In this document: one piece after another, positions 38,043-47,700 of the stretch
Layout of the letters: each line of letters begins with the position of its first letter
How positions within the stretch are numbered: the stretch's first letter is position 1
NCBI GenBank assembly: GCA_963700865.1
Contig: CAVOZC010000002.1
Coordinates: forward strand, 124,001-188,000
DNA: 64,000 nucleotides
Reading direction: 5' to 3'
Source: CAVOGJ01 sp963700865
GTDB taxonomy: Bacteria > Planctomycetota > Planctomycetia > Pirellulales > Pirellulaceae
The notes under the pieces: generated by a model
Databases searched by the model: none
The model's input: the letters and a program-made list of their open reading frames with translations, nothing else
Told to the model about the DNA's origin: nothing
Made by a program: the position numbers and the translations under genes

Positions 38043-38109
38043 CGTGCCCGAGGTTTGATTTCTCGCTCGTGACGTGCCATATGCTGGTGTGCGGCACAGG
38101 CGGTCAACC

Positions 38110-38196
38110 GTGGGATAGGCTTCCAGCCTGTCATGGCTTCGCTCATTCGGCAGGGTGATTTCATGATTCGGTTGACAGGCCGGAAGCCTATCCCAC
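38110..38196. repeat. Inverted repeat element, GTGGGATAGGC family
   Basis: GTGGGATAGGCTTCCAGCCT(GTCA) at 38110-38133 is nearly the reverse complement of 38173-38196 (TGACAGGCCGGAAGCCTATCCCAC) across a 39-base loop. Related copies occur at 44402-44455 and 61843-61921. It lies between dnaK and clpB. Confidence 0.85.
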
Positions 38197-38221
38197 TTTA
38201 CTTGCTCGATGAGGTGTCCTG

Positions 38222-40905
38222 ATGACGTTTCGCTTCGAAAAATTGACGATCAAGGCGCAGGAAGCGGTCGTGGCCGCGCAGAATCTGGCGACCGAACGAG
38301 GCAATCCGCAAGTGGATTCGGTTCACCTCCTGTCCGCCTTGCTCGATGAATCGGATGGCATCGTCAAACCGCTGCTCGATAAAATCGGCGTCCAGCTGAG
38401 TCGCCTGCGGAGCAATCTGCAGTCGGAATTGGAACGCTTGCCCAAAATGGCCGGTGGTTCGGCGCCGGCAGCGGGCCAGGAACTGACACGCGTCTTGAAC
38501 GCGGCCGCCGATGTGGCGACGAAGATGAGCGACGAGTTTGTCTCGACCGAACATCTGCTGCTCAGCCTGGTCACGGTCGACTGCACGGCCAAGAAGGTGC
38601 TGGAGATCAACGGGGTCGGCGAAGCCGACTTGTTAAAGGCCCTGCAGGCGATTCGCGGCAACACCCGCGTCACCGATCCGAGCCCGAGGGTAAACTTCAG
38701 GCACTTGAGAAATACGGCATTGATCTGGTCGAGCGGGCTGCGGCCGGTAAGCTCGATCCGGTCATTGGTCGCGACGGCGAGATCCGCCGCGTGATCCAGG
38801 TCCTCTCCCGCCGCACGAAGAACAATCCGGTGTTGATTGGCGAACCGGGCGTCGGCAAGACCGCCATCGCCGAGGGGCTGGCGCTGCGGATCGTGCATGG
38901 GGATGTCCCGCAAGGCCTGAAGAACAAACGTGTCATCGCGCTCGACATGGGCGCGCTCATCGCCGGCACCAAGTTCCGCGGCGAATTTGAAGAGCGCCTG
39001 AAGGCGGTTCTCAAGGAAGTCGAAGCCCAGCAAGGATCGATTGTCCTCTTCATTGACGAGCTTCACACCGTGGTCGGTGCCGGCCGCTCGGAAGGGGGTT
39101 CGGACGCGGCAAATCTGCTTAAACCGGCGCTGGCACGTGGTGAACTCCGGTGTATCGGAGCCACGACGCTCGACGAGTACCGACAGTACATTGAAAAAGA
39201 CGCCGCCCTGGAACGCCGCTTCCAGCAGGTCTATGTCGACGAACCGTCGGTCGAGGACACCATCGCCATTCTGCGGGGACTCAAGCCTCGTTACGAAGCC
39301 CACCACGGGATACGCATCCAGGATTCGGCACTCGTCGCCGCCGCCAAACTGTCGCACCGGTACATCACCGATCGGTTCCTTCCGGACAAGGCGATCGACC
39401 TGATGGACGAAGCTGCCAGCCGCTTGGCGATGGAACGCGACAGTGTTCCCACCGAAATTGACGAAGCCCAGCGGAAACTCACCCAATTGGAATTGGCCGC
39501 CCGCCAGCTCTCCGAGGAGAGCGACGAATCGGCCCGCGAACGGCTGGTCGAGGTCCAGGAGGAAATGGAAACGCTCAAGTACCAATTGGCGAGCCTCCGC
39601 GAACAGTGGGAAGCCGAGAAGATGGGGCTGGGGGACGTACAGCAGATCCGCGAGGAAATGGCCTCGGTCCAGTTCCAGTTCGAACAGCTCGACGCCGCCA
39701 TCAAAGAAAAATTGGCAGCCGGTCAGGGGGTCAGCGAAAACGAATATCAACGCCTGTACGAACTGGACGTGAAACGTCGCCAGTTGCAATCGCGGGCAGA
39801 GGCAGAAGAACCAACGACGGAGGACGATGCGGTCGAGAGCAGCGAACAGCCGCATGCCCGCTTGCTCCGCACGGAAGTCACCCCCGACGAAATCGCGACC
39901 GTGGTCAGTGCGTGGACCGGGATTCCCGTATCGCGGATGCTGGAAACGGAAAAGGCGAAATTGCTGGTGCTCGAAGAGCGCCTGCAGCAACGGGTCGTCG
40001 GCCAGGACGAAGCCGTGGCGGCGGTGGCCAATGCCGTTCGCCGCAGTCGCAGCGGTCTGCAGGATCCGCACCGTCCGATCGGCTCGTTCCTCTTCCTGGG
40101 CCCCACGGGGGTTGGCAAGACGGAACTCTGCAAGGCGCTCGCCCAAGTCCTGTTTAACGACGAGTCGGCGATCGTCCGCATCGACATGAGCGAATTCATG
40201 GAGCGACATTCGGTCAGCCGACTGATCGGCGCACCTCCGGGCTATGTGGGCTATGACGAAGGAGGCAAGCTGACCGAAGCCGTTCGCCGGCGACCCTACT
40301 CGGTGATCCTGCTGGACGAAATGGAGAAGGCCCATGCCGATGTGTTCAATGTCTTGCTGCAGGTACTCGATGACGGCCGTCTGACGGACAATCACGGTCG
40401 CACCGTTGACTTCACCAATACGCTCGTCGTCATGACGAGCAACATAGGGAGTCAATTGATCCAGCGGATCACCTCGGACGGTGGCAGCGAAGAGGAAATT
40501 CGCGAAGCAGTGGACGAGGCGCTTCGGGCGCGGTTTCTCCCCGAGTTCCTCAATCGGATCGATGAGAAGATCATCTTCCATCCGCTCGATCGCAGCCAGA
40601 TTCGCCGCATCGTCGATCTGCAGATTCGCCACCTGGAGCAGCGCGTCACCCAGAATGGCATCATGTTGCTCGTGACCGACGCAGCCCGGAATGCGATCGC
40701 CGCGGAAGGCTACGATCCCAGCTATGGGGCTCGGCCCCTGCGCCGCGTCATCCAGCAGCGGTTGGAAAACGAATTGGCCCGCGAACTGTTGCGGGGCGGC
40801 TATGGCGAGGGCGATTGCATCGAGATCGACTTCAACGGGACCGATTTTGAGATGTCGCATGCGGAGCCGCCCGCCGATGCGTTCCAGGAATCGGCCACCC
40901 GTTAG
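38222..40905 (+). CDS. clpB: ATP-dependent disaggregase ClpB (frameshifted)
   Basis: Hsp100 that works with DnaK to dissolve aggregates. N domain (FEKLTIKAQEAVVAAQNLA, about 1-150). A one-base break near 38685 lies in the linker, where the other frame restores EGKLQALEKYGIDLVE. NBD1 has GEPGVGKTAIAEGLALRI, LFIDELHTVVGAG and the arginine-finger region. The ClpB-specific coiled-coil middle domain runs about 400-520 (LTQLELAARQLSEE...). NBD2 has FLFLGPTGVGKTELCKALA, VILLDEMEKAHADVFNVLLQ and GAPPGYVGYDEGG. The C-terminus is GYDPSYGARPLRRVIQQ. About 890 residues when joined. It lies downstream of dnaK, consistent with shared proteostasis function. Confidence 0.95.
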
Positions 40906-40917
40906 CCTTGGGAATCG

Positions 40918-41595
40918 GGAACGTCGGGAGTCCGCGCCAGTCGCGGGGGCTGCGCGACGAGACGTTGCGCCGCGAATGTTGGGGAAGCCGCGCGACGAAA
41001 CGTTGCGCCGGCGCGAATGTCGGGGAAGCCGGGGGCCGGGCGACGAAACGCTGCGCCGGCAAGGACGTTGGGGGGTCCGGGGAAGCCGCGCGACGAAACG
41101 CTGCGCCGGCAAGAACGTTGGGGGGTCCGGGGGGCCGAGCGACGAGGTGCGGCGAGAATGGGTTCTCGCCCCCCGCTGCGTATTGCTGGGCGTTTTTTTG
41201 GGGGGCGGTTACCCCAACCCAGCTACCCACCTGACTGAGCCCCCCAAACCCCCCGACGTGGTTGCCGAGAATGTCGGGGAAGCCGCGCGACGAAACGTTG
41301 CGCCGGCAAGAATGTCTGGGAAGCCGCGCGACGAAACGCTGCGCCGGCAAGGACGTTGGGGGGTCCGGGGGGCCGAGCGACGAAACGTTGCGCCGGCAAG
41401 AACGTTGGGGGGTCGGGGAAGCCGCGCGACGAAACGCTGCGCCGGCAAGAACGTTGGGGGGTCCGGGGGGCCGAGCGACGAGGTGCGGCGAGAATGGGTG
41501 CTCGCCCCCCGCTGCGTATTGCTGGGCGTTTTTTTGGGGGGCGGTCACCCCAAGCCAGCTACCCACCTGACTGAGCCCCCCAAACCCCCCGACGT
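40918..41595 (+). repeat. G-rich repeat cluster 3 (two core elements plus short modules)
   Basis: Begins just after the clpB stop. Cores at 41115-41259 and 41451-41595 (145 bp each) are nearly identical, with left end ACGTTGGGGGGTCCGGGGGG and right end CCCCCCAAACCCCCCGACGT. Flanking modules of about 48 bp contain GCGCGACGAAACGCTGCGCC and GGCAAGAACGTTGGGG, a cluster-specific version of the modules in clusters 1 and 4. Confidence 0.9.
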
Positions 41596-41620
41596 CTTTC
41601 CTCGACCTGCATTTCCATCG

Positions 41621-41796
41621 CCACCTCCATTCCAGTCACTTACCACCTCCATCTCAATCACTTACCAGCTCCATCCCAATCACTTACCACCTCCATTCCA
41701 ATCACTTACCACCTCCATTCCAATCACTTACCACCTCCATTCCAATCACTTACCACCTCCATCCCAGTCACTTACCACCTCCATCCCAGTCACTCG
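41621..41796 (+). repeat. 22-bp tandem repeat, 8 units
   Basis: Consensus unit CCACCTCCATTCCAATCACT(TA), eight head-to-tail copies in exact 22-base register with few substitutions. It lies between cluster 3 and tRNA-Ser. Strongly asymmetric (almost no G on the plus strand), unlike the G-rich clusters. Confidence 0.93.
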
Positions 41797-41857
41797 CCAC
41801 CAAATTCCCTGCCCTGTTGGTCGCCAGCAAACAACCGCCTATATTTTCAGTTGTCCC

Positions 41858-41944
41858 GGATGGGTGGCCGAGTGGACGAAGGCGGCAGTCTTGAAAATTG
41901 CTGTACGGGAAACCGTACCGTGGGTTCGAATCCCACCCCATCCG
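41858..41944 (+). tRNA. tRNA-Ser(UGA)
   Basis: 87-nt class II tRNA without encoded CCA. Acceptor stem GGATGGG (41858-41864) pairs with CCCATCC (41937-41943), discriminator G. Anticodon loop CTTGAAA has TGA at 41892-41894. The long variable arm is GTACGGGAAACCGTAC, and the T arm GTGGGTTCGAATCCCAC. Serine identity follows from the anticodon, long variable arm and G73. Confidence 0.96.
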
Positions 41945-42146
41945 TTCTGGCGGCTCGCCGCCGCCGATATCCGCCGAATCTCCGGGACACACTTCCGCCG
42001 CGGCGCTCATCCATGCGTGCCGTCACGCCTCGTCCTCTCCCCGCTGGCCCGGCAACGTTAAAGTCTGCCGGTCGTAAGCGTCGATGCAGTATGGAGGATG
42101 GGGCCTATTGTACGGCCTCGATCAGGACGCTAGCGGAAGGTCCAAC

Positions 42147-42608
42147 ATGCTTGCCAAAATCCTCTCCTCGCTGCGGTTTTTGTGGGAAGCCATGACCACC
42201 GAGGCCTCGGCCCAGCAAATCGCACTCGGTTGTTCCCTCGGGATCGTGATCGGCATCCTGCCGAAAAGCAACCTGATGGTGGCCCTGTTCGTCGCGATGC
42301 TGTTTGTGTGGCGAGTCAATCTGGCGGCTGGGCTGGTCTGTGCGGCCATCTTTTCATTTCTTGGCCCGGCGGCGGACCCGTTGTTCCATCATGTGGGTGA
42401 TTCATTGTTGACCATCACGCCGCTGCAGGGGCTGTATCGCGGTCTGAGTCAGTTACCGATCGTCGCTTGGACGCACGTGAACAATACGGTGGTCGCCGGC
42501 GCGACATTTTTGGGCTTGCTCCAGCTCTATCCGACGTATCGCTTGCTCACCCTTGTTCTGCGGCGTCGCGAGACGGAGCGCCATTCGCTCGAGGCGGCCA
42601 GCGGCTAA
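42147..42608 (+). CDS. TIGR03546-like small membrane protein
   Basis: About 153 residues from ATG 42147 (GGAAGG ribosome-binding site 7 bases upstream). Membrane protein with hydrophobic segments IALGCSLGIVIGILPKSNLM, VALFVAMLFVWRVNLAAGLV and VAGATFLGLLQLY. The cytoplasm-facing start is MLAKILSSLRFLWEAMTTEASAQQ. The layout resembles DUF2062 and the TIGR03546 family, whose genes are paired with TIGR03545 genes. The next gene fits TIGR03545, supporting both calls. Function unknown; a role with the partner in the envelope is inference. Confidence 0.72.
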   Translation: MLAKILSSLRFLWEAMTTEASAQQIALGCSLGIVIGILPKSNLMVALFVAMLFVWRVNLAAGLVCAAIFSFLGPAADPLFHHVGDSLLTITPLQGLYRGLSQLPIVAWTHVNNTVVAGATFLGLLQLYPTYRLLTLVLRRRETERHSLEAASG

Positions 42609-42668
42609 GTCAACACTGACCATTCCCTTCTAGTTGGCGTTCGGCGATCCGGACCCACGGAGACCATC

Positions 42669-44402
42669 ATGCAACGGATCCGAGTGAGATCGGTAGCTGC
42701 CCGCTTGATGCTGGGTTGCCTGTTCTTGTTATTCATCGCCCTGGCCACGCGACCACTCATTCACATCACCATCGATCGCTGCCTGCGGGGAACGCTCGGC
42801 ACGCAGGTCCAGGTGGGTCACATGCAAGCCTCGCTCCGCGAATCACGCGTCGATCTCCAAAGCTTCACGGCCAGCGATCCGCATCATGCGGGCCGCCTGC
42901 TGTTTCGTGCCGCCGAGTTGCAATTGGAGCTGGATCGAGCCAGTTTTCTCCGCCGCAAGATCGTGGTCAATCGCGGTCGCGTCAGCGGATTGGAGCTGAT
43001 CGCGGATCGGGACGCTGTGCCGGCCATCGACACCCGCGCCGCCGCGACTTACCAGGCGGCGCTGGTGCATCGCTTTGACAAAATCGGAAGCCGCTGGTTT
43101 GGGCAAGCCGCTGATGAACTGGCCGTCGATGTCACGGAAGACTTGAAGTCGATCGCGATGGCCCGCGAGTTGCTTGAGCGGTGGCCCGGCGAATACACGG
43201 CCATTGAAAGAAATGCGCACGAACTCAAATCACGCATCCTAGCGCTCCGCGAGTTGCTCAACAGTACCACGGACAATCCCTTGCGAAATCTGGAAGCGTA
43301 CCAGCAGGCGGTCCAAGAGCTGGAAGGGCTGGGTCGCGAAATCTTTGAAGTGCGTCGTCAGGTCGAGCAGATCTGTCAGCAGATTGCCATGGACCGAGAC
43401 CAGCTCGCATCGGCGCAACAAGCCGATCTGGAAGGCCTGGCCCAGCGACACCACTTGTCGCCGCTCGACGATCAAACGCTCTCGGAATATCTGTTGAGCG
43501 TGCAGGTGGCGGATCGCCTGAACACCGTCCTCCGCTGGGTCCAGCTCAGTCGCCGCTATACCCCCACGTTGTCGGCACGGCACGCCGCCATGAGTGCCCG
43601 CGGGCAAGATCATGTGTTTGTCGGCCAGCAACCGCAGCCCGACGTGCTGGTCAAGACACTCGTCTTTCAGGGGCAAGGTCTGTTCGGCACGGAACCGGTG
43701 GCGCTGGAAGGCACGATTCGCAACCTGTCTTCCCAGCCGGCGATGCTGGATGTACCGATCGAAGTCGCCATGCAGACCACGGGCGAGCGGCCAATGATGG
43801 TGCAAGCCCGCCTGGACGCCACGGGTGCCGAACAAGTCGACCAAGTCATTATCGACTGCCCACGGCTGGCTCAGGAACGCGTGCTGCTCGGCAATCCCGA
43901 TCAACTGGCGATCGTGTTGGGAGCCGGCGATGTGCATCTGTGGGCCCGAGTCGAGATTGCCGGAGACGCCGTGAAGGGCGAAATACGCATGAAGCAGACG
44001 GGATTGTCACTGACGCCTCAGCTGCACCCGCGGCTGGGAACGACCGAGATCTCGCAGGTGCTCGACCGGGAACTGGACCAGGTCCGCTCGCTGGACGTCG
44101 CCGTCGAGATCGGTGGCTCGTTGGCCAGCCCTTCTTGGCAGTTGCGATCGAACCTGGGTCCGCAAGTTGCCACGGGGATGAAGGCCGCGCTCGAAACCGA
44201 GATGCTGGCTCGCCGCGAACGGCAGTTGCGTCAGGCACACGAGGTGTTTGACGAAAAGGCCCGCTTGATCGAAGCCGAATTGTTGGCACGACAACAAGCC
44301 ATCCTGGAAGTGCTGCAGTTCGGCAATCATGCCATCGATGAGGTGCGCCAGGACATCGCGACGCGGATGAACGAAGCCTCGACGCGCGTGCCGCTGCGCT
44401 AG
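42669..44402 (+). CDS. TIGR03545/AsmA-like envelope protein
   Basis: 577 residues. A single N-terminal membrane anchor (LMLGCLFLLFIALATRPLI) is followed by an AsmA-like beta segment (GTQVQVGHMQASLRESRVDLQSFTASDP) and a long helical or coiled-coil region (about 170-300). A beta-rich domain follows (KTLVFQGQGLFGTEPVALEGTI ... MQTTGERPMMVQARLDA), and the protein ends in charged helices. This matches the overall plan of TIGR03545, which always accompanies TIGR03546. Most of the protein should be periplasmic. By analogy with AsmA proteins it might support lipid or envelope homeostasis, unproven. Confidence 0.72.
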   Translation: MQRIRVRSVAARLMLGCLFLLFIALATRPLIHITIDRCLRGTLGTQVQVGHMQASLRESRVDLQSFTASDPHHAGRLLFRAAELQLELDRASFLRRKIVVNRGRVSGLELIADRDAVPAIDTRAAATYQAALVHRFDKIGSRWFGQAADELAVDVTEDLKSIAMARELLERWPGEYTAIERNAHELKSRILALRELLNSTTDNPLRNLEAYQQAVQELEGLGREIFEVRRQVEQICQQIAMDRDQLASAQQADLEGLAQRHHLSPLDDQTLSEYLLSVQVADRLNTVLRWVQLSRRYTPTLSARHAAMSARGQDHVFVGQQPQPDVLVKTLVFQGQGLFGTEPVALEGTIRNLSSQPAMLDVPIEVAMQTTGERPMMVQARLDATGAEQVDQVIIDCPRLAQERVLLGNPDQLAIVLGAGDVHLWARVEIAGDAVKGEIRMKQTGLSLTPQLHPRLGTTEISQVLDRELDQVRSLDVAVEIGGSLASPSWQLRSNLGPQVATGMKAALETEMLARRERQLRQAHEVFDEKARLIEAELLARQQAILEVLQFGNHAIDEVRQDIATRMNEASTRVPLR

Positions 44403-44455
44403 TGGGATAGGCTACCAGCCACATCCCTCCCCGTGGCTGGGGCTTCCAGTCACAG
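44402..44455. repeat. GTGGGATAGGC / GTGGCTGGGGC repeat pair
   Basis: GTGGGATAGGCTACCAGCCA(CA) (44402-44423) followed by GTGGCTGGGGCTTCCAGTCA(CAG) (44433-44455); the parts CCAGCCAC and GTGGCTGG can pair. It overlaps the stop of the upstream gene and lies in a convergent interval. Same family as 38110, 61843 and 63056. Confidence 0.7.
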
Positions 44456-44497
44456 TCCTGCCCATGACGGGCTTGCCAGACTGTCATTGTCATCGTT

Positions 44498-45247
44498 TCA
44501 ACCCGACAGCCAGGGTTCGAGCAGGCAGCAGGCCCCCATACCGGCCAGCAGCGTAAACGCCAGGATACGCAGCCACGCTTGTGACATGCGATTGCCCAGC
44601 CGCGTACCCCACAGCGTGGCCAGAAAAACGAGGGGCATATAGGCAATTCCCACGGCGGCACTCTGCACCACGGGCATACCGAACCGCTGATAGAGGACCG
44701 CCAGTTGCCAGGGCACCATCAGGCAGAAGGCGCACCACATGCAGGCCCGCGACTTGTGACTCGACCAGTCATGAGCCACGACCCACAGCACCACCGGGGG
44801 ACCCCCCATCCCGATCAGTCCCGCCAGCAAGCCGGAGAGGATGCCGGCCAGCCACGTCCAGCCCCAACCGAGTCGTGGGCGGGGGCGAGGTCGAATCCAT
44901 AGCTGGGCGGCGATAATCGCCAGCAGGCAGCCGCCCATGAGTTGTTTGATCTGGGACACGGACCAAGTGGCTCGGATGTAATGCAGCGTGGATACGCCAA
45001 CGACGACGGCGAGAAAGCGGGGAACCGAGATGGCCAGGATTTCGGGCCAGGGAATCGAGATTGGATTCTGCCACACCGAGGCCAGCGTCTGAACGAGTAC
45101 GAGTGCCAAGACGAGCGCGATCGCCTGTTCCAGCGGCAATCCGATCAGCACCAGCAGCGGGATGGCGAAGATGCCGAAGGCGAAACCGATGGCACCCTGG
45201 ATGATTGCGCCGCCGGAAACCGCCAGACCAATATAAAGGTAAGTCAT
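44498..45247 (-). CDS. TauE/SafE (TSUP) family membrane permease
   Basis: 249 residues from ATG 45247, eight or so membrane helices. Family traits: an N-terminal half with GGAIIQGAIGFAFGIFAIPLL and a repeat-related second half with GILSGLLAGLIGMGGPPVV (the paired G-x-G-G motif). TSUP proteins export sulfite, sulfoacetate or other organosulfur anions; this member's substrate cannot be told. No sulfur-metabolism genes adjoin it. Confidence 0.87.
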   Translation of the reverse strand: MTYLYIGLAVSGGAIIQGAIGFAFGIFAIPLLVLIGLPLEQAIALVLALVLVQTLASVWQNPISIPWPEILAISVPRFLAVVVGVSTLHYIRATWSVSQIKQLMGGCLLAIIAAQLWIRPRPRPRLGWGWTWLAGILSGLLAGLIGMGGPPVVLWVVAHDWSSHKSRACMWCAFCLMVPWQLAVLYQRFGMPVVQSAAVGIAYMPLVFLATLWGTRLGNRMSQAWLRILAFTLLAGMGACCLLEPWLSG

Positions 45248-45422
45248 GGGGCGGCGCGGCTCGTGGGATGGCGTGGGGATTGTGCGGGTCGTTTGTACGG
45301 GCAACGAACCGAGCGTGTCAAACCGGTCGGCTGTCGCGCAACCCCGGGAAACCGGTCGGCGCACGACCCGTATCCCCGCAGGCGTGGCCCGAGCAACGAA
45401 CAAAATCCACCAACTCCCGAAA

Positions 45423-46616
45423 TCACGCCGGAATCAGCAGTTGGTCGTAGGCCGCGGCGACGCCATGAGCCATCGCCCGATCCGAGAAACAATCGGCGTG
45501 CCGCGCGATCGCGTTCGCGCGTAGCCGCGACCAGTCGACCTGGCCATCCATCACACGCTCGATCGCGTCCGCCAAGTCCTGCGGATTCCCCGGCTCGGCC
45601 AGCAAGCCGTCCTGCGCATCACGGATCGCCTCGGGGACCCCTTCCACGCGACTGGCCACCGTCGGCACTCCAGCCGCCATCGCCTCGAGCACCACCATCG
45701 GCAGCCCCTCGCCGAAGAGACTTGGCAAGACGAACAGGTCCATCCGCGTCAGCTCCGCGTTGACCTGTTTGGTGAACCCGGTCCAAATGACGGCATCGCT
45801 GATCTGTAATGCCGCGGCGCGATCCTGCAACTGCAGACGATACGCGTCTGTTTCGAAGCCGCCCACGGCCCGCAAACGCACGTCCCATCCCCGCTGCCGC
45901 AGTCGGGCGATGGCGTCGAGCAGCACTTCGGTCCCCTTCCGCTGCCGAAAGAGAGCTACCGTGCCGAGCGTCCACACCGGACCGGGTACTCGGTCGGAAC
46001 GACGTAGCTGAGTTACCGGCACGCCATTCGGCACGACCGAGATGCGATTCGCGTCGTAGCCTTCCGCCTGCATGTAGGCGGCCAGGCTGTGCGAAACCGT
46101 AATCATCCGCCGGGCCGTCCGCAGGCTCAATCGCTCGGTCTGTTGATTAACCCAGTTCTGCACACGCCGGGTCGAATCCCGGCCAACGGGACTGTGCACG
46201 TGATACACGAGCGGCAAACCGGTGGCGCGAGATAACAGGCTGCCGATCAGGGCGGCTCGAGGCGTGTGGGCATGAAGCAGACCGTAGCGATCGCGTTCCA
46301 GAATATTGCGGAGCGGAGCCAGCATGGACAAATCGGCTCGCGATCGCATGGGAACATAATACAGCGGCGTGCCATGCGAAATCCTCGCCACGGGAAACTG
46401 CGCGGGTTTCAGGCAGGCAAAGCCCACCCGGTAGTCGAATTCCGGCAGTCGCAGGGCCAATAGGTCCTGGACGCGCTCAGCGCCCGAGTAGTGCTCGCCG
46501 TTGATCAAGTGCAAGATGCGGGCTTTGGAACCACGCCATGCCGGTTCGATGGTGGCAGGTAGCACGACCTGCGTGGGAAAGGCGACGTGCAACGATGTGA
46601 TGTTTTGCGAGGACAT
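45423..46616 (-). CDS. Glycosyltransferase family 4 protein
   Basis: 397 residues with two Rossmann-like GT-B halves. N-terminal: ILHLINGEHYSGAERVQDLL (acceptor-side glycine loop), LHAHTPRAALIGSLL and VYHVHSPVGRDS. C-terminal donor site: VVPNGVPV, LGTVALFRQRKGTEVLLDAI, and the E-x7-E signature EGLPMVVLEAMAAGVPTVAS. These are retaining GT4 enzymes for exopolysaccharide or lipid-linked glycans. A G-rich repeat cluster begins 140 bases upstream of its start. Confidence 0.92.
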   Translation of the reverse strand: MSSQNITSLHVAFPTQVVLPATIEPAWRGSKARILHLINGEHYSGAERVQDLLALRLPEFDYRVGFACLKPAQFPVARISHGTPLYYVPMRSRADLSMLAPLRNILERDRYGLLHAHTPRAALIGSLLSRATGLPLVYHVHSPVGRDSTRRVQNWVNQQTERLSLRTARRMITVSHSLAAYMQAEGYDANRISVVPNGVPVTQLRRSDRVPGPVWTLGTVALFRQRKGTEVLLDAIARLRQRGWDVRLRAVGGFETDAYRLQLQDRAAALQISDAVIWTGFTKQVNAELTRMDLFVLPSLFGEGLPMVVLEAMAAGVPTVASRVEGVPEAIRDAQDGLLAEPGNPQDLADAIERVMDGQVDWSRLRANAIARHADCFSDRAMAHGVAAAYDQLLIPA

Positions 46617-46757
46617 GCTGTCGAGTATCGGCGCGACGCGTGGCTGGCATCACGACGAATGCGGGGACTCCTGCAGGCACGGACCACCGCCCGCCTGATT
46701 GTTCCGCTGGTGCGGTTTTGCAGGGCCTCGCGAATTGTTGAGCGCCGAGTGGTAATG

Positions 46758-47635
46758 CGGGGCGACGGCGCGAAAACGTCGGGGTCCGCGCGACGAAGCG
46801 TTGCGCCGGCGCGAATGTCGGGGGGGCCGCGCGACGAAGCGTTGCGCCGGCGGGAATGTCGGGGGGCCGCGCTGACGAAGCGTTGCGACGGCGCGAAATG
46901 TCGGGGGGTCCGGGTGACGAAACGTTGCGCCGGCGGGAATGTCGGGGGGTCCGGGGGGCCGCGCGACGAGGTGCTGCGAGAAAGGGTTCTTGCCCCCCGG
47001 CTGGGTTTCTGGTCGGCGTTTTTTGGGGGGCGGTTACCCCAGTCCAGCTACCCACCGGACTGTGCCCCCCAAACCCCCCGACGTGTTTGCCGGGAATGTC
47101 GGGGGTCCGCGCGACGAAGGTTGGGCGTGAGCCGTGATGTCGGGGGGTCCGATCGAGGAGGTCGGGCGAGAGCCGGATGTCGGGGGGGCCGCGCGACGAA
47201 GCGTTGCGGCGGAGCGCGGAGGGTCGGGGGTCCGCGCGACGACACGTTGCCGGCGCGAAGGTCGGGGGGTCCGGGGGGCCGCGCGACGAGGTGCTGCGAG
47301 AAAGGGTTCTTGCCCCCCGGCTGGGTTTTGCCCGGCGTTTTTTGGGGGGCAGTTACCCCAGTCCAGCTACCCACCGGACTGTGCCCCCCAAACCCCCCGA
47401 CGTGTTTGCCGGGAATGTCCGGGGGGCCGCGACGAAGCGTTGCGCGGCGCGAATGTCGGGGGGTCCGGGCGACGAAACGTTGCGCGGCGCGAATGTCGGG
47501 GGGTCCGGGGGGCCGCGCGACGAGGTGCTGCGAGAAAGGGTTCTTGCCCCCCGGCTGGGTTTTGGTCGGCGTTTTTTGGGGGGCAGTTACCCCAGTCCAG
47601 CTACCCACCGGACTGTGCCCCCCAAACCCCCCGCC
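46758..47635 (+). repeat. G-rich repeat cluster 4 (three core elements plus short modules)
   Basis: Cores at 46939-47084, 47259-47403 and 47493-47635, left end ATGTCGGGGGGTCCGGGGGG (or AGGTCGG...) and right end CCCCCCAAACCCCCCGACGT (altered to CGCCG in the last). The middle carries GAGAAAGGGTTCTTGCCCCC and GTTACCCCAGTCCAGCTACC. Short modules with GCGCGACGAAGCGTTGCG precede each core. Located between the GT4 gene and the metallopeptidase-like gene, both on the minus strand. Confidence 0.9.
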
Positions 47636-47700
47636 GCCAGACCTCTCCGCGCCGCGAGTCCGTACCCGCGACGTCCGACGCAGCGGCTCGTCACCTCGAA

